Positions 16,101-23,435 of a DNA stretch of 31,406 nucleotides are shown here, piece after piece. Position 1 is the first letter of the stretch. Each line of letters starts with the position of its first letter. Under the pieces are notes generated by a model. It did not search any database. It saw only the letters and a list, made by a program, of their open reading frames with translations, and was not told the DNA's origin. The stretch spans positions 1 through 31,406 of the forward strand of contig JAEYCB010000045.1 of the NCBI GenBank assembly GCA_023404345.1, in the 5' to 3' direction. This DNA is from Bacillota bacterium. GTDB lineage: Bacteria; Bacillota; Clostridia; Christensenellales; Aristaeellaceae. The position numbers were made by a program, and so were the translations under genes.

Positions 16101-16209
16101 CAGCCTGTGGGATACCGTGCGAAACTTCTTTGGCGGAGGCGGGGAAGACGAAACGGACGTCGTGCAGAGTATGACGGAAAACCAGCGATCGATTTTCTGG
16201 AGCGACTGA
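13129..16209 (+). CDS. Class A penicillin-binding protein (PBP1A type) with a long acidic cytoplasmic tail
   Basis: 1026 residues. The ATG at 13129 has GGGGGGA seven bases upstream; an earlier in-frame ATG at 13084 has none. Residues 1-~205 are a highly acidic, repetitive cytoplasmic tail, then a Lys/Arg-rich patch and one membrane span at about 228-250. The glycosyltransferase domain (GT51) has AAEDLRFYNHHGID (catalytic Glu near 309), GASTITMQL and a YLNYIYFGNGAYGIQ region. The transpeptidase domain has S-x-x-K at about 585 (QPGSALKP), SxN in SSLN near 638 and KTGT near 766. A C-terminal fibronectin-like segment follows. It polymerises and crosslinks peptidoglycan outside the membrane. Transcribed away from the ftsH-like protease. 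Confidence 0.95.
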   Translation: MKKAKRKNASRRPNTRERGEAARPEGLETPENADSPAAREAALAEDAARSGDSQALSGGMEDHSGSAGENGALSASGSGDDGERISQDGEIEVHEENPYEDGSAQLREDEPFPDQNVENHGENPVSEGQALPHEDEEFIAEDAESHGEDRVADSPAEPHEDGDSMTEDVERGDGDVALENGMEEPDNTSAGEAETQTSGRTKRHSRMHGRAAKRPGTAQVQEQRKRHPVRAVLAVLLSLGVIGLVTAYFAFDVPHWQTLDVSKITAAPQTGRMYDNAGELITKIQGAENRVVIPLERIPVLTRQVFLAAEDLRFYNHHGIDFVRLFGALAANLREGGYAQGASTITMQLIRQSHLSTQKTIARKLEEMWLAVNLERQMSKDEILAMYLNYIYFGNGAYGIQAAAQTYFGVDAEDLTLAQAASLAASIKAPSYYAPHVNEQNNRSRRLYILDTMLKEGMIDQTMHDEAAAEAIAVVERPAETLQYGWFVDAVLDEAETLLGMTSDQVLTGGLVIETTMSRAHQDQLDKEFTKNVFPADASDGTQVQGAAACVNTQTGEVLAIVGGRNYDVRRGFNRATRLRRQPGSALKPLVAYAPAIDQYGYMTASVLKDEPTKFGGYKPRNASYTYYGNVSIRSALQSSLNVATVALLDEIGVEAGRAYLEKVGIPLDDRDSNLALALGAMTYGVSPVQLAAAYAPFGNGGVFNSPRFITKVTDASGRVLYQHISEGKRVISEQSAFLMTSLLQSVTSSGTGAKLSAAGTPVAGKTGTVNMTGGGNRDIWMAAYNTEITCAFWMGFDEPDSAHKLQGWISGGDNTAAMARDYFKALYQNRDKPQFPRPDGIIALEIDKQAIKWRGEPMLAVDLTPKAYRYTEYFSASNYPTKKSDIWTPPRSPNNFTVGHNDSGYPLLMIQPADTAIYRVQRDTYGESFVLTELYGTAGETLYYADTSAQPGVVYTYRVIPVHAELLNNGILLEGVQAVQVAQAKLSGAGSLWDTVRNFFGGGGEDETDVVQSMTENQRSIFWSD

Positions 16210-16213
16210 AAAT

Positions 16214-16239
16214 GGGCGGAGGCCAGTTGGCCTCCGCCC
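16214..16239. terminator. Terminator between converging genes
   Basis: Perfect 11-bp stem GGGCGGAGGCC / GGCCTCCGCCC with a four-base loop, directly after the penicillin-binding protein stop. The minus strand continues as ATTTTC, so it fits best as terminator of the Bce-like operon and can also serve the plus strand. Confidence 0.75.
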
Positions 16240-16245
16240 CTAACG

Positions 16246-16413
16246 TTATGCGCTTTTAAGACGTATGGAACACCAGTCCACCGCGGCGAAGATGGCACGA
16301 ATGAGCCACAGAAGCAGGCACACCGGCACCAGCAAAAGACAGCACAGGGCAAAGCCCGTCCAGAACAGCCCGTCTGCCAGCCGCTGGCGCAGGGGGGAAA
16401 CGGTTGCGATCAT
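16246..16413 (-). CDS. Small membrane protein at the end of the Bce-like operon
   Basis: 55 residues beginning MIATVSPLRQRL, with one long hydrophobic stretch at about 17-44 and a basic tail (RLKSA). The ATG lies 10 bases after the permease stop, and a GAGGTG ribosome binding site sits in that gap, so it is very probably translated with the permease. A longer frame exists upstream but lies inside the permease gene. I do not recognise a family. Small membrane partners of Bce-type transporters or kinases are known in Firmicutes, which makes an accessory role possible but unproven. Confidence 0.6.
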   Translation of the reverse strand: MIATVSPLRQRLADGLFWTGFALCCLLLVPVCLLLWLIRAIFAAVDWCSIRLKSA

Positions 16414-16423
16414 ACCGACCACC

Positions 16424-18394
16424 TCACTGACTGACAATGCGGTAGTATACGCGGGCTGTGAGCAGATATACCGCGCCATAGAGAACTGCGAAGATCGCAA
16501 AGCTGCCAAGCGCACACCCCGCGATGAGGGGCACATTCGTCATGCTCAGAGCGCCAAACATCGTAGTGATGCCGGGAAAGGCAAATGTTACGTGCAACCC
16601 GGCTGCCGCCAGCGGCAGGAAAAATACGATCAGGATTTGTGATGAGATGGAACGCCGGATTTCCTGACGGCTCAGACCCACTTTGCGCATAATTCGGTAA
16701 CGTTCGCGGTCCTCATAACCTTCGGTGATCTGTTTATAGTAGATAATCAGGATCATGGCCATGGTAAACAGAAGCCCCAGAAACAGCCCTACGAACAACA
16801 GGCCGCCGTATAGCGTCATCAGGTTTTCCTGAAGCTCGGAGCGCTCTGCTACGCTGGTAAAGCCATCCGTATCGGAATGGCTGCGCAGAAGAGCAGCCAC
16901 CTGCTTGGAAAGCTGGGGTGAGGCAGGAACGAGCGTGAAGCTCATGGTGGTGCGAATGCCGGAGGCGTAGTCACCATAGGCCATCTGCTCCTGATTGTCC
17001 AGGCGGAGCAGTGTGTCCATGCTGTCCACCACCAGGCAGTAGTAATCGTAGATGCTGGCTAGCGTCTGACCAGCGCCCAGCCCGTCGGAAAGGCGTGCCT
17101 TGATGGTGAAGGTTTCATCCAGCAAGTGCAGGGTATCTCCTTCAAAATTGCCGCGGGAACATTCCAGCAGTGCCTCACCAGGCGCAAGGGTTTCGTTGCG
17201 GCCCAGCATGCGGTTGTAGTCTTCCAGAACCATCACCTGAAAGCTCGTAGGGTTGGCGATGAGGGTGTCGCTTTCGGTAAAGGAATAGCTGCTGACAAAA
17301 CCATCCCTGGTGGGCATGGCCGAAAAGGACAGGTAGCGATAGGTCCAGGTATTCTCTCGCGAAGCACCCACCTGCTGGAGTGTCTCGTCCAAGGCGGCCT
17401 CCAACGCGGATATATCTGTGGAGGCAGACCGCACGTCGATGTCCGACCGCAGGCGGCCATTGAGTGTGTCCTCCATGCCTAACCACAGGGAAAGCGTGGA
17501 AAATACCATCACCAGCACCATGGTGGAAAGAATGCATACGTTGGCAAGGCCCACAGCGTTTTGCTTCATGCGGTAAATCATACCGGATACGCTGATGAAG
17601 TGATCCGGCTTGTAATAGTAGCGCCGGTTTTTGCGCAGCGCCTTGAGAAGCGTAACGCTGCCGGAGGTAAACAAAAGGTAGGTGCCCACGATTACCAGCA
17701 GTACCGCGATGAAAAAGAACAAAATCATCACGGCAGCATCCTTGACGGTCGCGCTCAGCCAGTAGCCCGCGCCCAGTGCAAGAAGCCCCACCAAAGTGAT
17801 AAACCAGCGGGCTTTGGGCTCGCGCTCGCCTACCTCTGCGCTGCGCAAAAGTTCGACGGGGCGTGCAAAATAAACCTGGCGCACGGAATTGATCAAAATC
17901 ATGGCAAAGGTGATACTGATGAGAATGGCTGTGTAGCGTATGGACCCAAATGACACGGCAAACGTGAGAGAAGCGGCTTGCCCCACCAGACGGGAGAGTA
18001 CCAGGTGCATTAATTTGTCCAAAAGCATGCCCACAGCCAGTCCCAGGACCAGGCTGACGCCAAGCATCAATGCCGTTTCCCATAGGAGCAGACGTGCCAG
18101 ATGCCGCTTTTCCATACCCAGAATGTTATACAGGCCAAACTCCTTTTTGCGTCGGCGCATAAGAAAGCTGTTGGTATAAAACAGAAATACCACGCTGAAA
18201 ATGGACGTAACCACGATGCCCAGCTGAAGCGAAAAGGCCAGGGTGCCCGAATAATCGGTGGTGGCGTTTTGCAGGGAGCCAATGATATACATCATGGCTG
18301 TGGTGAGCACAGCAGTGAGAATATAGGGATAGTAGATGCTGCGGTTTTTGCGGATGCCGCTTATGGCCAGCCGCGGAAAGAATCCTTTACGCAT
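16424..18394 (-). CDS. BceB-like ABC transporter permease (FtsX superfamily)
   Basis: 656 residues, with about ten membrane spans and a large extracytoplasmic region between spans 7 and 8 (roughly residues 310-520), the layout of BceB/VraG/MacB-FtsX permeases. The N-terminus FFPRLAISGIRKNRSIYYPYIL and the segment YTNSFLMRRRKKEFGLYNILGM, just after the second span, are family hallmarks. BceAB-type transporters free membrane targets such as lipid II-cycle intermediates from peptide antibiotics and also signal to the kinase. The large outer loop is the usual sensing element. The gene overlaps the ATPase gene by 8 bases. Confidence 0.93.
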   Translation of the reverse strand: MRKGFFPRLAISGIRKNRSIYYPYILTAVLTTAMMYIIGSLQNATTDYSGTLAFSLQLGIVVTSIFSVVFLFYTNSFLMRRRKKEFGLYNILGMEKRHLARLLLWETALMLGVSLVLGLAVGMLLDKLMHLVLSRLVGQAASLTFAVSFGSIRYTAILISITFAMILINSVRQVYFARPVELLRSAEVGEREPKARWFITLVGLLALGAGYWLSATVKDAAVMILFFFIAVLLVIVGTYLLFTSGSVTLLKALRKNRRYYYKPDHFISVSGMIYRMKQNAVGLANVCILSTMVLVMVFSTLSLWLGMEDTLNGRLRSDIDVRSASTDISALEAALDETLQQVGASRENTWTYRYLSFSAMPTRDGFVSSYSFTESDTLIANPTSFQVMVLEDYNRMLGRNETLAPGEALLECSRGNFEGDTLHLLDETFTIKARLSDGLGAGQTLASIYDYYCLVVDSMDTLLRLDNQEQMAYGDYASGIRTTMSFTLVPASPQLSKQVAALLRSHSDTDGFTSVAERSELQENLMTLYGGLLFVGLFLGLLFTMAMILIIYYKQITEGYEDRERYRIMRKVGLSRQEIRRSISSQILIVFFLPLAAAGLHVTFAFPGITTMFGALSMTNVPLIAGCALGSFAIFAVLYGAVYLLTARVYYRIVSQ

Positions 18395-19154
18395 GGTGGG
18401 CGCCTCCCGTAGCGATCACGGTAAGCGTGTCACTGATGCGCTGGTACAACCCCTCCGCGCCATCCAACCCGCGGTAGAGCTGGTGGAACACTTCCCCGTC
18501 CTTGATAAACATGACACGCGAGGCGTGGCTGGCAGCCTTGACCGAGTGGGTAACCATCAAAATGGTTTGGCCGTCCTCGTTGATTTCGCCAAAGAGGCGC
18601 AAAAGACCATCCGTAGCACGGCTGTCCAACGCGCCGGTAGGCTCGTCAGCCAGAATGAGCTGGGGGCGGGTGATAAGGGCGCGTGCTACTGCCGCCCGTT
18701 GCTTCTGGCCGCCGCTGACTTCGTAGGGGAATTTGGACAGGATGCCGCCGATACCCAGCTTCTGGGCGATGGGCCCCAGGCGGCTTTCCATTTCGCGATA
18801 GGGGCAGCCCGCCAGCACAAGCGGCAGGAAGATGTTATCGCGTATGGAGAAAGTGTCCAGCAGGTTAAAATCCTGAAATACAAAACCCAGGTTGTCGCGC
18901 CGGAAGGCGGACAACTCCTTTTCGGAAATGGAGGAAAGCAGTTTTCCGTTTAAGCGCACTTCACCGCGGGTGGGCCGGTCCAGTGCTGCCAGAATGTTAA
19001 GCAGCGTGGTCTTGCCACTGCCGCTTTCGCCCATGATGGCTACATATTCGCCCTTTTCTACGGAAAAGGTCACATCGGTAAGCGCCTGCACCTGGTTTGC
19101 ACCAAAGCGGGTGGTATAGATTTTTTGAAGATGGTCTACTTCCAGCATTGCCAT
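18387..19154 (-). CDS. BceA-like ABC transporter ATPase
   Basis: 255 residues from the ATG at 19154, which has AAAGGAGG eight bases upstream. Walker A is GESGSGKTTLLN, the signature SGGQKQRAAVARAL, Walker B LILADEPTGALD and the switch region MVTHSVKAASHA. Order and length match the MacB/LolD/BceA clade. It pairs with the overlapping permease gene. It is separated from the kinase gene by a ~107-base gap that holds a candidate separate promoter, as in other bce loci where the transporter is induced by its own regulator. Confidence 0.95.
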   Translation of the reverse strand: MAMLEVDHLQKIYTTRFGANQVQALTDVTFSVEKGEYVAIMGESGSGKTTLLNILAALDRPTRGEVRLNGKLLSSISEKELSAFRRDNLGFVFQDFNLLDTFSIRDNIFLPLVLAGCPYREMESRLGPIAQKLGIGGILSKFPYEVSGGQKQRAAVARALITRPQLILADEPTGALDSRATDGLLRLFGEINEDGQTILMVTHSVKAASHASRVMFIKDGEVFHQLYRGLDGAEGLYQRISDTLTVIATGGAHHA

Positions 19155-19181
19155 GAGGCATACCTCCTTTGCTCGAAACAG

Positions 19182-19244
19182 AGTATACCTTACGGCGGGA
19201 GCGGGTGCCATTTGTCTGCCTTACAGTTTGCCCGCACAGCTTAC
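19182..19244 (-). promoter_or_regulatory. Candidate regulator-dependent promoter of the ABC transporter genes
   Basis: On the minus strand a TATACT -10 (19182-19187) has no good -35. GTAAG is repeated at 19189-19193, 19220-19224 and 19240-19244, spaced 31 and 20 bases, i.e. about three and two helical turns. This would suit binding of the OmpR-type regulator encoded next door. Confidence 0.4.
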
Positions 19245-19261
19245 GTTTTTGTCACGTTGGT

Positions 19262-20272
19262 TCATTCTACCTGCATCCGCAGGCTGTCCAGCCCGATGGT
19301 CACCCGTGTGCCGCGGCCCGGCTCGGACGCAATGGAGATCGTGTGGCCCAGCTGGTCCAGCACCCGTTTGGATAGATACAGCCCAAGGCCTGTGGCGCGC
19401 TTGTCTTCGCGGCCGTTAAGCCCTGTGTAGCCGTGGTCGAATACGCGGGGCAGGTCCTCCGGCGCGATGCCGATGCCTGTATCTTCCACGATGACGGCGT
19501 GGGCGGCTTCGTCGGCGCGCAAGGTAACGCTGCCGCGACGGGTATACTTGACAGCGTTGCTGAGCACCTGCTCCAGTACAAAAGCCAGCCATTTTTCATC
19601 CGTCAGAGCACGCAGCGTGGTCTTGTGGTAGTTAAGACGCAGCTTTTTTTGAATGAACAGAGGTGCAAAGCGGCGTGCAGCAGCGAGCATCACAGCGTTA
19701 ACATCGCACTCACGCAAGGAAAAATCAGTCGAGGGACCCGACAGGCGTTGATAGCCCAGCGACATTTCCACGTACTGTTCCACCTTGAACAATTCCACTG
19801 ACAGCCGGTCCGAGGACGGTCCGGGTTCGGCTTGAAGCAGCATGCGCATGGCTGCCAGAGGTACCTTGATCTGGTGCGCCCACAGGGCAGAATAGGCTTC
19901 ACGGTCGCGCCGGTCGCGGTCGTGAGCATCGGCCTGGCCTGCACTTTGGTCAATGGCGCACAAGAGCAGTGCGCGCCAGTCCTCCTCCATCAGCCCGTGA
20001 GGAGCAGGAAGAAGGGTCGCGGCGTAGAGACAGCCGTCCAGGAGGCTTTGCAGCTCGCAGTGGCGCCGAACATAGCGCGGCAGATCCACGCAGAGGGCAA
20101 TCATCGCACCTGCCAGCACCAGTGCACCGGCGTAGGCAACGCCCGCCAGTGACGCGCCGGTCAGAAAACACACCAGTGCATATACCGCCGGACATGCTAT
20201 CGCCAGCACGATATTGAACAGCCGGTCGCGCGTATAGTGCAGAAGAAGAGATCCCCAGCGAAGCGTTTTCAT
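19262..20272 (-). CDS. BceS-like intramembrane-sensing histidine kinase
   Basis: 336 residues from the ATG at 20272, which overlaps the regulator stop (ATGA). Two membrane spans at about 18-40 and 44-62 are joined by only a few residues, the build of intramembrane-sensing kinases that receive their signal from the partner ABC transporter. The phospho-acceptor His is H133 (WAHQIKVPLAAMRM). The ATPase domain has VLSNAVKYT (N box), DTGIGIAPEDLPRVFD (G1) and GLGLYLSKRV (G2). Expected to phosphorylate the response regulator in response to peptide antibiotics. The longer upstream frame lies inside the regulator gene. Confidence 0.93.
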   Translation of the reverse strand: MKTLRWGSLLLHYTRDRLFNIVLAIACPAVYALVCFLTGASLAGVAYAGALVLAGAMIALCVDLPRYVRRHCELQSLLDGCLYAATLLPAPHGLMEEDWRALLLCAIDQSAGQADAHDRDRRDREAYSALWAHQIKVPLAAMRMLLQAEPGPSSDRLSVELFKVEQYVEMSLGYQRLSGPSTDFSLRECDVNAVMLAAARRFAPLFIQKKLRLNYHKTTLRALTDEKWLAFVLEQVLSNAVKYTRRGSVTLRADEAAHAVIVEDTGIGIAPEDLPRVFDHGYTGLNGREDKRATGLGLYLSKRVLDQLGHTISIASEPGRGTRVTIGLDSLRMQVE

Positions 20273-20940
20273 TCGATCAGGTAACCCATGCCCTTTCTGG
20301 TTTTGATCAGGTTTTCTGCGCCCACGGCGGCCAGCTTGCGGCGCAGGCGTGTAATATTTACGCTCAAGGTGTTTTCGTCTACAAAGGCGTCGGTTTCCCA
20401 AAGACGGGCCATGAGCGCGTCGCGGCTTACGATTTTGCCCTTGTTTTCCATAAGTACAGTGAGAATACGGTTTTCATTGCGCGTCAGCTCTACGCGCTGG
20501 CCCCGGCAGGTGACGGCTCCGTCGGAGGCGTTCAGCATCAAATCCCCATGCGTGATGAGGGCGCTTTGGCCCGCAAAGTCGTAGGCGCGGCGCAAAAGCG
20601 CCTGCACCTTGGCCATGAGAACGCTGAGGTCAAAGGGCTTGGAGACAAAATCATCTGCGCCTGCATCCAGCGCGCGCAGGATATTCAGATTGTCGCCTGC
20701 CGAGGAGATGAACAAAATGGGCGCGGTGCTGATTTTACGGATTTCGGCGCACCAGTGGTATCCATCAAAAAACGGCAGAGTGATATCCATTAGCACAAGC
20801 TGGGGATCAAAGGCGGCAAATTCGCACAGCACGTTTTGAAAGTCCTCTACCCCGCGGGCCTCCATGCCCCAGCGGCCCATATAGGCGCACAGGGTTTCGG
20901 TGATGACGGGGTCGTCCTCCACGATAAAGATGCGGTACAA
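20269..20940 (-). CDS. BceR-like response regulator (OmpR family)
   Basis: 223 residues: an N-terminal receiver with acidic pocket EDD (8-10), phospho-acceptor D52 (VLMDITLPF) and K102-type SKPF, then a winged-helix OmpR/PhoB DNA-binding domain ending RRKLAAVGAENLIKTRKGMGYLIE. It starts with TTG (20938-20940), supported by GGGAGGG seven bases upstream; no ATG is nearby. Paired with the kinase by a 4-base overlap. Expected to activate the transporter genes, perhaps at the GTAAG repeats near 19189-19244. Confidence 0.94.
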   Translation of the reverse strand: MYRIFIVEDDPVITETLCAYMGRWGMEARGVEDFQNVLCEFAAFDPQLVLMDITLPFFDGYHWCAEIRKISTAPILFISSAGDNLNILRALDAGADDFVSKPFDLSVLMAKVQALLRRAYDFAGQSALITHGDLMLNASDGAVTCRGQRVELTRNENRILTVLMENKGKIVSRDALMARLWETDAFVDENTLSVNITRLRRKLAAVGAENLIKTRKGMGYLIE

Positions 20941-20960
20941 TGCAGTTCCCTCCCGCGCTT

Positions 20961-20989
20961 ATGATACCACGCGAAGGGCAGGGCGTAAA
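20961..20989 (-). promoter_or_regulatory. Promoter of the regulator-kinase pair
   Basis: On the minus strand TTTACG (20984-20989), 17-base spacer, TATCAT (20961-20966), about 20 bases upstream of the TTG start. Confidence 0.65.
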
Positions 20990-21015
20990 GGCTGCGAAAA
21001 ATCGCGAACGATGTC

Positions 21016-21044
21016 TTGACAAAGCAGTCAGCCCTGTGTATTAT
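21016..21044 (+). promoter_or_regulatory. Promoter of the pyrimidine operon
   Basis: TTGACA (21016-21021), 17-base spacer, TATTAT (21039-21044). Transcription would start near 21051, leaving a leader of only ~43 bases before the GTG start of pyrC: too short for a PyrR attenuator, and no terminator hairpin is seen. Confidence 0.85.
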
Positions 21045-21093
21045 AAACGATTGGATATACGCACCTGATGATAACGGAAAGGGGGCGGCACAC

Positions 21094-22350
21094 GTGCACT
21101 TCCGGCTGGATGGCGCGACGGTGTACTACGGGGGAAAGCTGATGAAGGCGGACGTTTCCGTGGACGGAGGCCGCATTGCCAGTGTTTCCAATTTTCATGA
21201 GGCGGGGGCGTTGCCTTTAACGGGCAAGCTGTTGATACCGGGTCTTGTTGATGTTCATGTGCATCTTCGGGAGCCGGGCTTTTTTTATAAGGAGGGCGTG
21301 AAAAGCGGCACACTGGCCGCTGCGCGCGGCGGATACACCGACGTGTGTGCCATGCCCAACCTCAACCCCGCCCCGGATACCCCTGCGCATCTTGAGGAGG
21401 AGCTTGCCGCCATCTGGCGGGATGCGGCAGTGCGGGTACATCCTTATGGGTGCATCACACTGGAGCAGCGCGGGCGCGGCGAGCTGTGCGACTTCGCAGC
21501 GCTTAGGCCTCAGACGGTTGCCTTTTCAGATGATGGACGCGGTGTGCAGGAGGAAGCCACCATGCGGGAGGCCATGTGCCGCGTCAAGGCTGCAGGCGGG
21601 TTGATTGCCGCACACTGTGAGGATGAAAGCCTGCTGCACGGCGGCTGTATTCACGAGGGAGAATACGCGCGGGCGCATGGCTTGAAGGGTATCAGCAGTG
21701 AGAGCGAATGGCGGCAAGTGGAACGCGACCTCCAACTGGCGGAGGAGACGGGATGCCCCTATCACGTATGCCATGTGTCCACAAAGGATAGTGTAGCGCT
21801 GATCCGGGGAGCGAAGGCACGGGGCGTGGACGTGACGTGCGAGACTGCGCCGCACTACCTGCTTTTGTGTGACAGCGAGCTGGAAAATGACGGGCGTTTC
21901 AAGATGAATCCGCCCATCCGCTCGGCAGATGACCGTGATGCACTGGTGGAAGGGTTGTTGGACGGCACCATCGACATTCTCGCCACCGACCATGCGCCCC
22001 ACAGCGCTGAGGAAAAGGCACGTGGACTGGAAAAAAGCCTGATGGGTGTGGTAGGACTGGAATGCGCGTTCCCGGTGCTCTACACGGGACTGGTGCTGAC
22101 AGGCCGCGCACCGCTGGAAACAGTGCTGCGCGCTATGACGGACGCGCCGCGCGCGCGATTCCATCTGCCTGAGGTGCGCATCGAGCCGGGAGCGGGCGAC
22201 TTTGCTATCTTTGATCTGGATGAAACCTTTGTTATCGACCCGGACACCTTCCTTTCCAAGGGGCGCGCCACGCCCTTTGCGGGCTGGCGGGTACGGGGCG
22301 GATGCATCGAAACATATGTGGGAGGGACGTGCGTATGGCGCAGGCAGTAA
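21094..22350 (+). CDS. pyrC: Dihydroorotase
   Basis: 418 residues. The preferred start is GTG at 21094, preceded by GGAAAGGGGG; the ATG at 21016 that also opens the frame overlaps the promoter and cannot be used. Class I (PyrC/amidohydrolase) features: metal-binding HVHLREPG near residue 54, the PNLNPAPDT segment, His ligands in AHCEDE and CHVSTKDS, and ATDHAPHS with the catalytic Asp. It closes carbamoyl aspartate to dihydroorotate. First gene of the operon; it overlaps carA by 16 bases. Confidence 0.95.
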   Translation: MHFRLDGATVYYGGKLMKADVSVDGGRIASVSNFHEAGALPLTGKLLIPGLVDVHVHLREPGFFYKEGVKSGTLAAARGGYTDVCAMPNLNPAPDTPAHLEEELAAIWRDAAVRVHPYGCITLEQRGRGELCDFAALRPQTVAFSDDGRGVQEEATMREAMCRVKAAGGLIAAHCEDESLLHGGCIHEGEYARAHGLKGISSESEWRQVERDLQLAEETGCPYHVCHVSTKDSVALIRGAKARGVDVTCETAPHYLLLCDSELENDGRFKMNPPIRSADDRDALVEGLLDGTIDILATDHAPHSAEEKARGLEKSLMGVVGLECAFPVLYTGLVLTGRAPLETVLRAMTDAPRARFHLPEVRIEPGAGDFAIFDLDETFVIDPDTFLSKGRATPFAGWRVRGGCIETYVGGTCVWRRQ

Positions 22351-23435
22351 AGCGGCGCATGCTGGTGATGGAAAATGGCAGCGTGCATGAAGGAACGGGC
22401 TTTGGCTCCATGAACGATGCGGTTTGTGAGCTGGTGTTCAATACTTCCATGGTGGGCTATCAGGAAATCGTGACTGACCCCAGCTACACTGCGCAGACGG
22501 TGGTGATGACCTATCCGCTCATCGGCAACTACGGCATCACCGACGAGGACAATGAAACCCGCGTACCCACTATGGGCGGCCTGGTGGTGCGTGAATACTG
22601 CGACATGCCCAGCAACTTCCGCTACACCAAAACGCTGGGTGAAATTCTGGAGGAAAACGGCATTCCGGGCCTGGCGGGTGTAGATACGCGCCGCATCGGC
22701 CGGATGATCCGCAACGAGGGTAGCCAGCGCGCCCTGATCTGCGACGCAGATATCCCTGTGGAGGAAGCGCTGGAGCGTGTGCGCGCCTACCGCCTGCCCA
22801 CCGATTGCGTTAGCCGTGTGAGCTGCAAAAAGAAATGGTACGCCCGTACGCCCAATCCGCGCTACAGCGTAGTGGCGGTGGACTGTGGCATTAAGCTCAA
22901 CATAGTGCGCAAGCTCAACCAGTTCGGATGCAATGTGACCGTGGTACCTTACGACACACCCGCTGACACCATCCTAAGTTTTAAGCCCGACGGACTGTTC
23001 CTTTCAAACGGCCCTGGAGACCCCGAGGACGTGCGTCCGGTGATCGACTTGGTGCGCGCACTTCGCGGACGGCTGCCTATCTTCGGCATCTGCCTGGGGC
23101 ACCAGATGATTTCGCTGGCGTGCGGAGCACGTACCTTTAAGATGAAATTCGGCCATCGTGGCGGCAACCATCCTGTGCGTGAGCTGGCGACTGGCAAGAT
23201 CGAGATTACCAGCCAGAACCACTCCTTTGCGGTGGATGAAAAGTCCTTGCAGGGCACGGGCCTCGTGCTTACGCACCAAAACCTGCTGGACGGCACCGCC
23301 GAGGGTGTGGCCTGCATGCCGGATAAGCTGTTTTCCGTGCAGTATCACCCGGAAAGCGCACCGGGGCCGCAGGACAGCGCCTACCTGTTCAAACGCTTTA
23401 TCGACTTGATGGAAGGGGAGAAGAAGCATGCCTAA
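22335..23435 (+). CDS. carA: Carbamoyl-phosphate synthase small (glutaminase) subunit
   Basis: 366 residues from the ATG at 22335, with GGGAGGGA upstream. The N-terminal CarA domain (VFNTSMVGYQEIVTDPSY, GLAGVDTRRI) precedes a class I glutamine amidotransferase domain with nucleophile Cys in IFGICLGHQM and His/Glu in YHPESAPG, so the triad is intact. It releases ammonia from glutamine and passes it to CarB. Overlaps pyrC and carB at either end, implying coupled translation. Confidence 0.97.
   Translation: MAQAVKRRMLVMENGSVHEGTGFGSMNDAVCELVFNTSMVGYQEIVTDPSYTAQTVVMTYPLIGNYGITDEDNETRVPTMGGLVVREYCDMPSNFRYTKTLGEILEENGIPGLAGVDTRRIGRMIRNEGSQRALICDADIPVEEALERVRAYRLPTDCVSRVSCKKKWYARTPNPRYSVVAVDCGIKLNIVRKLNQFGCNVTVVPYDTPADTILSFKPDGLFLSNGPGDPEDVRPVIDLVRALRGRLPIFGICLGHQMISLACGARTFKMKFGHRGGNHPVRELATGKIEITSQNHSFAVDEKSLQGTGLVLTHQNLLDGTAEGVACMPDKLFSVQYHPESAPGPQDSAYLFKRFIDLMEGEKKHA

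Noticed and set aside
17175..18083. 302-codon minus-strand frame within the permease gene
   Set aside because: Out-of-frame shadow of the BceB-like permease, rich in Arg, Gly and His and lacking membrane spans.
20940..21093. PyrR-type or other riboswitch attenuator ahead of pyrC
   Set aside because: The leader after the predicted start is only ~43 bases and shows no terminator or PyrR-binding loop.
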